Origin: Melioribacter sp.
Lineage (GTDB): Bacteria > Bacteroidota > Ignavibacteria > Ignavibacteriales > Melioribacteraceae
Assembly (NCBI GenBank): GCA_026417975.1
Contig: JAOACD010000015.1
Coordinates: 62,001-126,000 of the forward strand
Direction: 5' to 3'
DNA: 64,000 nt
The translations under genes were made by a program, and so were the position numbers. The notes beneath the pieces were generated by a model, which saw nothing but the letters and a program-made list of their open reading frames with translations, made no database searches and was not told where the DNA came from. Shown here in pieces: positions 17,957 to 27,653 of the stretch. Position 1 is the first letter of the stretch. Each line of letters begins with the position of its first letter.

Positions 17957-17987
17957 CAAATATATATAAACAAAGAATAAAAACAAA
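17957..17987 (-). promoter_or_regulatory. Bacteroidota-type promoter of the small RNA
   Basis: On the minus strand TTTG (17984-17987) is followed after exactly 19 bases by TATATTTG (17957-17964). This matches the known Bacteroidota -33/-7 consensus (TTTG, 19 bases, TAnnTTTG). The start of transcription would fall at about 17950, just before the structured region. Confidence 0.7.
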
Positions 17988-18077
17988 GTAAAAATTTTTC
18001 TCTTTAAAATAATTTAAATGATTTATTATTCTTTAATATGATAAGTTTAAAAAACTTTTTGATTTATTAAAGCTGTT

Positions 18078-19289
18078 TTATTTTTTCAATAATATTCTAA
18101 ACGTAGTTACTTTATTTGGAATTGATTCTTTTAAGTATATCTTGCCGTTGTGGTAATTTTCGATTATTCTTTTAGATAAGCTTAAGCCTAATCCCCATCC
18201 TCTTTTTTTAGTGGAATAACCGGGCTTAAAAATCTCCTTTTTTTTGTTTTGTTCTATTCCTTTGCCAGTATCTGTTATTTCAATAGCTATAAATTTTTTT
18301 GTAGAACTTATAATAAAATCAATTTTGCCTTCTTTTGTCTCTATTGCATCTAATGAATTCTTTATTAAGTTTTCTATTACCCATTCAAATAATTCTGAAT
18401 TAATTTTTGCTTTTACATCTTTTTCACCTGAAATGGAAATTGACACGTTTTTCCCAATTTGTGGGATTCTTCTTTCAAAATAATGAACTACTTTTTGTAT
18501 TATTTCATAAGGAGATTCTTCTTTTAGCTCTGGCTGGGAACCTATTTTAGAAAAGCGTTTCGTTATTTTATTTAACCTATTTAAATCATTTTGAATTTCT
18601 TCTGATATATCTAAAACTTTATCTGGATTGTTATAATTCATTCTTAATATTTCATTCCATCCAAGCAAGCTTGAAATAGGGGTTCCTAACTGATGTGCAG
18701 TTTCCTTTGACATACCAACCCATATGCTACTTTGTTCGTTTTTTCGGATGTAATTGAAACTTGTATATGCAATAAGTAAAAAGAATATTGCAAATATAAT
18801 TTGTAAATATGGGTAATATTTTAATTTTTCAATTATTTCAGAATCACCATAGTATAAATATTGTATAATTTTACCATCTGGAGTTTTAACAGCAATGGGG
18901 GTATGTTGTTTAGATAATTCGTCAAGCTTTTTATTTAGAATGCTAAGAATTTGTTTTTTTGATAATCCCTTTTTTAACTTAATATTTTTATAGCCAATAC
19001 CATCTTCTGTAGAAACTATTTGATGGTTTTGATCAGTCAAAATTAGTGGAAAGTCAATTCTTTGAATTATATTTTGGAAAATGAATGTAAGATCAGTTTC
19101 AACAGTTGTAGTGCTACCAGTTATGTATTCAAGGCTTTTAGCGTAAAGTTCGACTATTTCTTTTTCACGTTTTTGTAGTTTGTTTACAATGTTTTGAGTA
19201 TAAAACCAGGTACCCAAAGCTATTATTGAGCCAATACACAATAGTATAAGTTTGAGTTTCAGATTTAGTGAACTTTTAAAAATTTTCAT
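18078..19289 (-). CDS. Orphan membrane sensor histidine kinase
   Basis: The 403-residue protein has two membrane helices (about 13-29 and 161-180) around a periplasmic sensor of about 130 residues, in which LILTDQNHQIVS has a PAS-like look. The cytoplasmic part carries the H-box SKETAHQLGTPISSLLG with the phosphorylated His near 199. The ATPase domain follows with N-box ENLIKNSLDAIE, G1 DTGKGIE, F-box IFKPGYSTK and G2 GWGLGLSLSKRI. No response regulator gene lies next to it, so its partner is elsewhere. purA lies 18 bases upstream on the same strand and may share its transcript. The sensed signal is unknown. Confidence 0.9.
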   Translation of the reverse strand: MKIFKSSLNLKLKLILLCIGSIIALGTWFYTQNIVNKLQKREKEIVELYAKSLEYITGSTTTVETDLTFIFQNIIQRIDFPLILTDQNHQIVSTEDGIGYKNIKLKKGLSKKQILSILNKKLDELSKQHTPIAVKTPDGKIIQYLYYGDSEIIEKLKYYPYLQIIFAIFFLLIAYTSFNYIRKNEQSSIWVGMSKETAHQLGTPISSLLGWNEILRMNYNNPDKVLDISEEIQNDLNRLNKITKRFSKIGSQPELKEESPYEIIQKVVHYFERRIPQIGKNVSISISGEKDVKAKINSELFEWVIENLIKNSLDAIETKEGKIDFIISSTKKFIAIEITDTGKGIEQNKKKEIFKPGYSTKKRGWGLGLSLSKRIIENYHNGKIYLKESIPNKVTTFRILLKK

Positions 19290-19307
19290 TTTGAACTTAA
19301 AGCCTGC

Positions 19308-20579
<1,272 letters not shown>

Positions 20580-20607
20580 TTAACTCCGGTAAATATTAGG
20601 AAGGGAA

Positions 20608-20630
20608 AACTCCGGATAGAATCCGGAGTT
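20608..20630 (-). terminator. Terminator after the STAS gene
   Basis: Arms AACTCCGGAT (20608-20617) and ATCCGGAGTT (20621-20630) form a 10-bp stem with a 3-base loop. On the minus strand it is followed by a short run of T. A further copy of AACTCCGG lies at 20582-20589, close to the purA start. Confidence 0.75.
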
Positions 20631-20633
20631 ACT

Positions 20634-20978
20634 TTAATTTTTGCTATAACTATTTACAGCTTCTTCAACAGAATTATAATGTTCAAAAATTGTTATTAAT
20701 TTTGTTATAACTAGAAGACTTTCTATTTTTTCAGTTGCGTTTGCTAACTTAAGATTACCTCCACCATTCTTCATTGTAGTGTAACCACTTATTAACATTC
20801 CTAACCCGGAGCTATTCATAAATTTACATTCTGATAAATCAACAACAATGTTTTTCTTCCCTTCATCTAAAAGCTTGTGAAGTAAATCGCTGAATTTTTG
20901 AGCATCAGGTCCGCCCATAACATTGCCTTTTAGCTCAATAACTACAGCGTTATACTTTTCATAGTGTTTTATAGTCAT
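20634..20978 (-). CDS. STAS-domain anti-sigma factor antagonist
   Basis: The 114-residue protein is a single STAS domain of the SpoIIAA/RsbV type. These bind an anti-sigma kinase when unphosphorylated and are switched off by phosphorylation of a conserved Ser. The expected segment is visible as DLSECKFMNSSGLGMLISGY, with the acceptor Ser in NSSGLG. It is monocistronic, with a terminator directly behind it, and is divergent from the ECF sigma gene. A second STAS protein is encoded at 25075, and the kinase and phosphatases that would act on both lie in the same plus-strand cluster. Confidence 0.9.
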   Translation of the reverse strand: MTIKHYEKYNAVVIELKGNVMGGPDAQKFSDLLHKLLDEGKKNIVVDLSECKFMNSSGLGMLISGYTTMKNGGGNLKLANATEKIESLLVITKLITIFEHYNSVEEAVNSYSKN

Positions 20979-21112
20979 AAAAACTCCATAGATTATTAAT
21001 TAACCATTTTCAATATAAATAATTATTGAATATTATAAAAAACTTTAGTGTTAAGTTTTTATACTTTGTAGATATAATCGCTAATAAATATTTATATTAA
21101 TAAGTAACTTTA

Positions 21113-21144
21113 TTGACATCTAATGTAAAAATAAAATAATTTTA
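21113..21144 (+). promoter_or_regulatory. Putative promoter of the ECF sigma gene
   Basis: TTGACA (21113-21118) is followed after 18 bases by TAATTTTA (21137-21144), close to the TAnnTTTG -7 element of Bacteroidota. It lies about 50 bases before the sigma factor start. The call is based on pattern alone. Confidence 0.4.
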
Positions 21145-21195
21145 ATTCCTAAAATAGAGCTTTTGAATTTTTTATAAAAAAGGAACCAAAGTATT

Positions 21196-21810
21196 TTGTC
21201 TACGTCTAAAATAATGGATGGTATTGAAAGTAAAACTATTGCCAATGTAGATAGTTTGGATATTCAAGATGAGGATTTTGATTTGATTAAGAAGTTTATT
21301 GATGGGGATGAGTCTACATTTAAGACATTAATTATTAAACATAGAGAAAAAGTGAGAAATCTTGTATTTATCACATTAGGAGATACTGAAAATATTGATG
21401 ATATTTCTCAGGATGTTTTTATAAGTGTATACCATAAGCTAAGGGACTTTAGGTTTGAATCTAAATTTACAACATGGCTTTATAGAATTACTATTAATAA
21501 ATGTAGGGATTATTTAAGAAAGAAAAAAATTCGAAGTGTTTTTGTTCCACTCAGTGACTCCGATAAAGATTATCCTGATAAACCTTTTTCTGAGGATATA
21601 GATTTATCGCAAATAGTTCGTAATGCAATTAGTAAATTACCAGAAAAATTAAAAATTCCATTAATACTTAGAGATATTGATGGATTAAGCTATAAAGAAA
21701 TTGCAGAACAGCTAGGTACTGAAGTAGGCACTATAAAATCAAGAATATTTAGGGCACGCGAAGCACTCAAAATAATTTTGGAGCCTTATCAAAAAGAATT
21801 AAAATACTAA
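21196..21810 (+). CDS. ECF-type RNA polymerase sigma factor
   Basis: This 204-residue sigma-70 family protein has only regions 2 and 4, as in extracytoplasmic-function sigma factors. Region 2 contains the sequence DDISQDVFISVYHKLRDF and the -10 recognition part TWLYRITINKCRDYLRK. Region 4 contains LPEKLKIPLILRDIDGLSY and the helix-turn-helix EIAEQLGTEVGTIKSRIFRA. The start is placed at TTG 21196, with AAGGA upstream. An ATG at 21214 is the alternative. No standard anti-sigma gene follows. Instead a broken membrane protein gene and a partner-switching module lie directly downstream, which may control this or another sigma factor. Confidence 0.9.
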   Translation: MSTSKIMDGIESKTIANVDSLDIQDEDFDLIKKFIDGDESTFKTLIIKHREKVRNLVFITLGDTENIDDISQDVFISVYHKLRDFRFESKFTTWLYRITINKCRDYLRKKKIRSVFVPLSDSDKDYPDKPFSEDIDLSQIVRNAISKLPEKLKIPLILRDIDGLSYKEIAEQLGTEVGTIKSRIFRAREALKIILEPYQKELKY

Positions 21811-21820
21811 AAGCCCATAT

Positions 21821-22971
21821 ATGAATAATAAAATTAATATTGAAAAATATTATCCTATTGTACCGATTATTTTACTAACTATTTTTTTGATGATTATTTC
21901 CCATTATAATAAAGAAAACGTAAATAAATTAATTCAGAATAGTAAGAATGATATTATAACTTATGTGGAAAACTTAGTCCCTTTGATTTCTTCCACACAA
22001 TTAGATAATGAGGATATTATTAATTTTGCTTTTTACGAAATAATACCTATAGATAAGCAAACTAATAAAATCTTAATTATTAATAATGAGCCTAGTAATA
22101 TTCAAATACATGAGCTTGAAAATTTACCTTTTAACAAAGAAACTAAAAATTATAAAAGATTAATAAACTATTTTGAGTTAAACAATAAAGAGAAAGTGTT
22201 ACTTGATTCAATTCTTAATTTTTATAAAAAAGAACTTTCACTTTCAATCCTTAGCAATAATAATAGCACAATTGCTATTAACCCAAAACTTCTTGAGCTT
22301 CAGAAGGTTATTCAAGTTGACTTGATTTATTATTTAATGAATGTGAATGGGGAGAGAGTTTTCAAGTTTTTTGGTGATAAAAAGCAATTGCTCAGCGGAA
22401 TTAATTTATCAGAGTTCATTTCTAATTTTAAAAGTGTCCCCTTTAATGAATACATTTTTATTTCCTCTGATACAGTATTCAGAAAGACTTTTACAATAGA
22501 TACGACTAAGTTTAATAAAAAAATAAAAACAGCAAGGCAAGAAATGCAGGAAAAATTAGATAAAATTGATATTAAAATTTCTTTTGAGAAATTTAAGAAT
22601 AATGATTCAAAGTACAATTTTAGAATAGATTCTAATTTTATATAACTTGATGTATCTTTGCCGTTAGAAGAACTTATACCAGAAATGACAGATGATTTTG
22701 TAATTAAGTTTGGTAATTTAGATTCTTTATTTAACGATAAGGATGTAAAGCCTGAATTTAATGATTATAAAAAGAAAAAATTTTTTGATAAAAAAATACA
22801 ATTAGGTTTTCAGAATCCATTGAAATTATAAAAAAAATTAGTGTTGATAGAGAAACAAAAGGACTGGAAGAATTTACAAAGAAAAAAGACTCAATTTCTA
22901 GTGAGTATGAGAAAAATATATCTGATTCAATTATGAAGAAAGTTAGAAATAAAAATTCATTCATTAAATAA
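21821..22971 (+). pseudogene. Decayed gene for a single-span membrane protein
   Basis: A readable frame starts with ATG at 21821, 10 bases after the sigma factor, and codes for 274 residues. It has one N-terminal membrane helix (about residues 12-28) and a large, probably periplasmic part. It stops at TAA 22643-22645. The same frame then continues as coding-like sequence for about 60 codons (starting LDVSLPLEELIPEM). After a shift in the A-rich tract near 22770-22790, the next frame codes a further 55 or so codons (FSESIEIIKKISVDRETKG) ending at 22971. One stop and one frameshift therefore split what looks like a gene of about 380 codons. I recognise no family. It may have been the sensor or regulator partner of the ECF sigma factor. 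Real decay and sequencing error cannot be separated here. Confidence 0.65.
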
Positions 22972-22986
22972 AAGTTGATTTCAACT

Positions 22987-25014
22987 ATGAAGTTTAGTGA
23001 TATAAAGTTGGCACACAAACTCGAAAATTCAATACTAATTTCTATACTACTAATTGTATATAACTTGGTTTTTCCAGTTCGGTCTACATTAGTACTTTTT
23101 TTAATAAATGAATTTTTGGTTTTTGGAGTTTTATATTTTTTATTCAATTACATGAATATTTTTGTGGAGTCTAAAAAGGAATTCCCTTTATCTCTTATCT
23201 TAAAAGTTGGGGTCTTGTCGGCTGTTATGTTTTTTATCAGTTCGTTTATGAATTCTTTTTTGAGAAATAACCAGCAAGAAAATTTTCAGACAAATATATT
23301 TAACTCATTAATATCAATTTTAATGAATTATGTGTTTATAGTAGTTGTTATATACATTCTTTCGACTTTTAGAATTCTCTTTTTTTTACGTCAGACAAAA
23401 GATCGGTCCACCTACTTTAATACAATGATTATTTTTTTTTGTTTAACTTTTTTTTCTGATTTCTCTCGTATTAATTTATCGTTGGATTATGCTCACGATG
23501 CTTTTTATGTAGTTTCTATTGTTTTGATTTGTTTAAATTCTTTGAAAGTTTCTTGGATAGCTTTTCTTACTAAACGACAAAAAACTTATTTACTTTTTAT
23601 TTCTATTGTTCTTTCCGTACTATTTATGGTGAACTATTCGTTAATTAGCGAGAGTAATTCTTTAAGAACTTCATTAAATTCGTTTTCATCCGGATTTTAT
23701 TCTGTTTATAGTTTAGTAATGATTTATGGTATAATTTATTTTGGAATTATATTTTTTACTACCTTATTTCACTTGCCCACAGCAGAAGCCTTCGATAGAA
23801 AATCCGAAGAAGTTTCATCACTTATTGATTTAACAAACCTTATTACTCAAGTTTTTGATTTTAAGGAATTAGCAGATTCAGTCACTTCTATAACTACTAA
23901 AGTTTGTAATTCATATGCAGCATGGCTAGTTACGAAAAAAGGGAATGACTATGAATTGAATTCTGTTAAAAATATAGCATATGTAGATGCAGATAAAATT
24001 GTAAAAAATGTTATCCAAAATGAAAAGTTGTTAGATAACGTTTATATACTTAATTATGATGAGTTAAAGAAAGATTTTAATATTAATAGCATTGACTTTA
24101 GGTCTATTGCTATTGCTCCACTTAAGGTTCATGGAGAAGTTAAAGGCTTTTTATTTGCAGCAAGAAAACATGATGTAAATTTTGATGAAGAAGAGAAACG
24201 CTCAATTCAAGCTTTTGCTTATTATGCAGCAGTAGCTCTTGAAAATGCAAAATTAATTGCCGAATCTATAGAAAAAGAAAGACTTGAAAAAGAACTTGAT
24301 GTCGCGAGAGATATTCAAAGGAGAATACTCCCAAATAAAATTCCTTCTTCTCAACAATTAGAAATATCTGCATTATTTATACCTGCTTTTGAAGTTGGAG
24401 GGGATTACTATGATTTTTTTGAATTAGATGAGAACAAACTGGGTTTTGTAGTAGCTGATGTTTCTGGTAAAGGGATTACAGCAGCCTTTATTATGGCAGA
24501 GATTAAGGGAATATTTGAATCGCTATCTAAAATATTCTTGAAGCCTTCTGAATTATTGACAAATGTAAATAACGTACTAAAAAATAGTTTAGACAAAAAA
24601 AGTTTTGTAACAGCAGTATATGGTGTCATTGATAAACAAAATGGTATTCTAAACTTTGTAAGAGCTGGTCATCCACCAGTAATTTACTGTTCACAGAATA
24701 AAGTTGTACGTCTATTACCATCAGGACTTGGATTAGGATTAGACTATTCGCTTAATTATTTCCAGACATTAAAAGAAGAGCAAATACAGTTAAAAAAGGG
24801 TGACATTATTGTAGTTTATTCTGATGGAATTCCAGAGGCAAAAAATGCTAATTACGAAGACTTTGGTTATGAACGTTTTGAAAAAATTATACAAAGAAAT
24901 TGCAATAAAACGCTTGACGAAATTTCAAATGAAATTATCAAGGAATTAACAATATTTTCAAAAGACAATACTCAACATGACGATATTACTTTGGTTTTAT
25001 TTAGATGGAAATAA
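22987..25014 (+). CDS. Membrane PP2C (SpoIIE/RsbU-type) phosphatase with GAF domain
   Basis: The protein has about 675 residues from ATG 22987; a TTG at 22975 is also possible. The first 265 residues hold around eight membrane helices. A GAF domain (about 280-430) follows, then a short helix with ERLEKELDVARDIQRRILP, the usual linker to PP2C, and the phosphatase domain (about 455-675). Metal-binding motifs are GGDYYDFF, ADVSGKG, RAGHPP, YSDGIPEA and QHDDITLV. Such enzymes dephosphorylate STAS antagonists in partner-switching pathways. The natural substrate here is probably the STAS protein encoded 60 bases downstream. The membrane part and GAF domain would sense an unknown envelope or cytoplasmic signal. 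Confidence 0.9.
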   Translation: MKFSDIKLAHKLENSILISILLIVYNLVFPVRSTLVLFLINEFLVFGVLYFLFNYMNIFVESKKEFPLSLILKVGVLSAVMFFISSFMNSFLRNNQQENFQTNIFNSLISILMNYVFIVVVIYILSTFRILFFLRQTKDRSTYFNTMIIFFCLTFFSDFSRINLSLDYAHDAFYVVSIVLICLNSLKVSWIAFLTKRQKTYLLFISIVLSVLFMVNYSLISESNSLRTSLNSFSSGFYSVYSLVMIYGIIYFGIIFFTTLFHLPTAEAFDRKSEEVSSLIDLTNLITQVFDFKELADSVTSITTKVCNSYAAWLVTKKGNDYELNSVKNIAYVDADKIVKNVIQNEKLLDNVYILNYDELKKDFNINSIDFRSIAIAPLKVHGEVKGFLFAARKHDVNFDEEEKRSIQAFAYYAAVALENAKLIAESIEKERLEKELDVARDIQRRILPNKIPSSQQLEISALFIPAFEVGGDYYDFFELDENKLGFVVADVSGKGITAAFIMAEIKGIFESLSKIFLKPSELLTNVNNVLKNSLDKKSFVTAVYGVIDKQNGILNFVRAGHPPVIYCSQNKVVRLLPSGLGLGLDYSLNYFQTLKEEQIQLKKGDIIVVYSDGIPEAKNANYEDFGYERFEKIIQRNCNKTLDEISNEIIKELTIFSKDNTQHDDITLVLFRWK

Positions 25015-25074
25015 AATTAATATTGTGTCTATAAAATACTGTTAGTGATAACAAAAATTTAAATGAGGTAATTA

Positions 25075-25434
25075 ATGACAGATTTTAATGTAAATCTTAG
25101 GCAAGTTAAAAATGTAAGCATAATTGATCTTAGAGGTTACTTAGATGCCCATACCGCACCCGAATTGGAAAATATTTTTAATAAACTTCTTGAACAAAAG
25201 AAATTTCGGGTCGTAGTTAATTTCAATGATCTTAATTATATAAGTAGCGCTGGTCTTGGAGTTTTTATGGCATATATTGAAATAATGCGTCAGAATAATG
25301 GAGATATCAAGTTTACTAACTTGAAAGAAAATGTTTATAATATTTTTGATTTACTTGGATTCCCTTTATTATATGAGTTTTACAAGGATGAACAGGAAGC
25401 AATTAATAAATTTATTACACAGGAAAACTCTTGA
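25075..25434 (+). CDS. STAS-domain anti-sigma factor antagonist (RsbV-like)
   Basis: A 119-residue single STAS domain. VNFNDLNYISSAGLGVFMAY contains the conserved phosphorylatable Ser in SSAGLG. Its last bases overlap the start of the RsbW-like kinase gene (TTGA), so antagonist and kinase are probably made in fixed ratio by translational coupling. Membrane PP2C phosphatase upstream and soluble PP2C phosphatase downstream complete a partner-switching unit. The sequence differs clearly from the other STAS protein of the window (20634-20978), so they may respond to different signals while sharing the kinase. Confidence 0.92.
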   Translation: MTDFNVNLRQVKNVSIIDLRGYLDAHTAPELENIFNKLLEQKKFRVVVNFNDLNYISSAGLGVFMAYIEIMRQNNGDIKFTNLKENVYNIFDLLGFPLLYEFYKDEQEAINKFITQENS

Positions 25435-25868
25435 ACGAAATAAATAAAAAATTTGAAAAACATCTTACTGTTAAAAGTACTACAGAAAATCTCATAAAAG
25501 TGAGAGAATTTGCAAGAACAGCAGCAGAGGAATGCTTATTCCACGAAGAAGATGTTGAAAAAATAGTTCTTGCAGTCGACGAGGCATGCACAAATATTAT
25601 TAAACATGCATATAACTATTCTCCCGAGGGAATTATAGATATTTCTATTTTTGTTGATAACAATAAATTCGTTATATCTATTGTTGATAATGGAGAAAGT
25701 TTTAATCCAAACATTGTTCCTGAACCTGATATACGTGAATTTTATAAACAGAAAAAAGTAGGTGGTTTGGGTATGTATTTAATGAAGAAGTTAATGGATG
25801 AAGTAAAATATTCAACTGTTAGTGATAATAAAAATCAAGTTATGCTAATTAAGTATTTATATCGTTAA
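25431..25868 (+). CDS. RsbW-like anti-sigma factor serine kinase
   Basis: This 145-residue protein is a GHKL ATPase of the RsbW/SpoIIAB type. It binds a client (usually a sigma factor) and phosphorylates STAS antagonists. The N-box is AVDEACTNIIKHAYNYSPEG, the G1 box is IVDNGESFNP and the G2 box is VGGLGMYLMKKL. The start is TTG at 25431, overlapping the TGA of the STAS gene. The client is not known. The ECF sigma factor at 21196 is nearest, but classical RsbW clients are sigma-B type, and many such kinases in this phylum have non-sigma clients. Confidence 0.9.
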   Translation: MNEINKKFEKHLTVKSTTENLIKVREFARTAAEECLFHEEDVEKIVLAVDEACTNIIKHAYNYSPEGIIDISIFVDNNKFVISIVDNGESFNPNIVPEPDIREFYKQKKVGGLGMYLMKKLMDEVKYSTVSDNKNQVMLIKYLYR

Positions 25869-25870
25869 AA

Positions 25871-27550
25871 ATGCAGAATCTTGATAATTATGCGGCCTTA
25901 AGAAATCTTGCTGCTTTGGTAGATTTTAGTAACCTTATTAATTCTACTTTAGATATTAATTTCGCTCTCAATAATATCCTTCTTACTTGTCTTGGAAAAT
26001 TTCATACTTCTAAAGGATTAATTGCATTATTAGACGAAAATATGTTTTTCCAAGTCAAAGCATACAAGGGGGTACAGAAAGAAGTTATTGATAATTTCCC
26101 AAAAGTTAGTTTAGAAGACTTTTCTACAAATGAAAGATTAAAAGAATTTATTGAAAAAAACAATTTTGAAGTATTAGAAATAATAAAGTCTACTGGAGGA
26201 ATAAAAGGAATATTGTTACTTGGTAAAAGATTGATTAATAAATCATATGAAGAAAATGATATAAGTTTCTTAAAAACGATTTTGAACATAGGAGCAACAG
26301 CAATTGAAAATTCATTAATTGTTGAAAAATTGAAGAAAACAAACCGCGAACTTGATTCAAAGATTAATCAACTTAAATCTCTTTTTGAGTTAAGTAAAGA
26401 GTTTAGTGGAATAATTCAGCCTGATGCAATAGGTAAATTATTAGCATTTACGTTAATGGGACAACTATTTACTTCGAAATATGCAATTATAGTTTGTGAT
26501 AAAAATAATTTTTATTTCTTAGAAAATAGTTTTGATGAGGCTCTTTTAAATTTGGCACTGAAAGAATGTAATGTTAATAATTTTGTTAAACCAATTTCTG
26601 TTGAGGAAATTGCACTTACTTATAAGAGTCTTTTTGATGTAGGAGTAGAATTAATAATTCCTATGCAAATTAAAACAGAAACAAAAGGCTTAATATTATT
26701 AGGTAAGAGGAATAACAATTTATCTTATTCTAATACTGATATTGAGTTCATTTACTCACTAGGTAGTATGGCAATAATATCGATTGAGAATGCAAAATTA
26801 TTTAAGGAGATGCTTGAAAAACAGAGAATGGAAAAAGATTTGGAAACTGCTCGTAACATTCAAAATAATTTGCTCCCTAAATTTATTCCAGAATTATCAA
26901 ACTTAAGTTTGGCTGCCTATAATAATTCAGCTAAAATAGTAGGGGGCGATTATTATGATTTAATAAAACTTGATAATGATAATCTTCTAATAGCCATAGC
27001 AGATGTTTCGGGTAAAGGTGTTCCTGCAGCATTATTGATGGCAAATCTACAAGCCTTCTTAAAATCTATATGTAAGCAAATGCTACCGTTGAACGAGGCA
27101 ACTAATATTATTAACGACTTAGTAGTAGAAAATACAACAATGGGAAGTTTTATAACTTTTTTTTGGTGTATTTTTAATGATTCAACTAAAGAATTAACTT
27201 ATGTTAATGCTGGTCATAATCCTCCTATGCTAATAAGAAATAATGTTATTTATAAGTTAAAAAAGGGGGGGATGGTATTAGGATTTTTACCAACGTCGGT
27301 TCCTTATATTTCAGAAACAATCAAACTTCAAAAAGGTGATGTTATTATTTTATATACGGATGGTATAACAGAAGCAATGAATAAAAATTTTGAGGAGTAT
27401 ACTGATGAACGTTTTGAACAATTAGTTCTTAATAATTCTTTATATGAGCCAAATACTATATTAGAGCAAATAAGAAAGAGTGTAGAAGAATTTATTAATG
27501 GGGCCGAGCAAAGCGACGATATAACATGTATAGTTATGAAAGTTAAGTAA
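25871..27550 (+). CDS. PP2C phosphatase with tandem GAF-like domains
   Basis: This 559-residue protein has no membrane segment. Residues 10-155 and about 165-315 look like two GAF domains. A helix with MEKDLETARNIQNNLLPKF leads to a PP2C/SpoIIE domain (about 330-559). The metal-binding motifs are GGDYYDLI, ADVSGKG, NAGHNPP, YTDGITEA and QSDDITCIV. It begins 2 bases after the kinase gene, so the STAS, kinase and phosphatase genes form one unit. With the membrane phosphatase upstream, the module has two input branches onto the same STAS/kinase pair, one membrane and one soluble. Confidence 0.9.
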   Translation: MQNLDNYAALRNLAALVDFSNLINSTLDINFALNNILLTCLGKFHTSKGLIALLDENMFFQVKAYKGVQKEVIDNFPKVSLEDFSTNERLKEFIEKNNFEVLEIIKSTGGIKGILLLGKRLINKSYEENDISFLKTILNIGATAIENSLIVEKLKKTNRELDSKINQLKSLFELSKEFSGIIQPDAIGKLLAFTLMGQLFTSKYAIIVCDKNNFYFLENSFDEALLNLALKECNVNNFVKPISVEEIALTYKSLFDVGVELIIPMQIKTETKGLILLGKRNNNLSYSNTDIEFIYSLGSMAIISIENAKLFKEMLEKQRMEKDLETARNIQNNLLPKFIPELSNLSLAAYNNSAKIVGGDYYDLIKLDNDNLLIAIADVSGKGVPAALLMANLQAFLKSICKQMLPLNEATNIINDLVVENTTMGSFITFFWCIFNDSTKELTYVNAGHNPPMLIRNNVIYKLKKGGMVLGFLPTSVPYISETIKLQKGDVIILYTDGITEAMNKNFEEYTDERFEQLVLNNSLYEPNTILEQIRKSVEEFINGAEQSDDITCIVMKVK

Positions 27551-27553
27551 AAT

Positions 27554-27579
27554 AAAAAACCCCACCATTTTAGGCAGGG
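27554..27579 (-). terminator. Terminator after secF
   Basis: On the minus strand CCCTGCC (27573-27579) can pair with GGTGGGG (27560-27566), using two G-U pairs, across a 6-base loop. Six T follow. It lies between the convergent secF and PP2C genes and fits the minus strand better than the plus strand. Confidence 0.6.
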
Positions 27580-27653
27580 CAAATTTTAAATAATATTTTA
27601 GCTAACTTTCAAAACCTTTTAGCCGCGGAATGACTTTTATAAAATCCAAGTTT

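Noticed and set aside
22758-23147. 129-codon frame on the minus strand
   Set aside because: Opposite the decayed gene and the start of the PP2C gene; low-complexity Phe/Ser-rich product with no motif.
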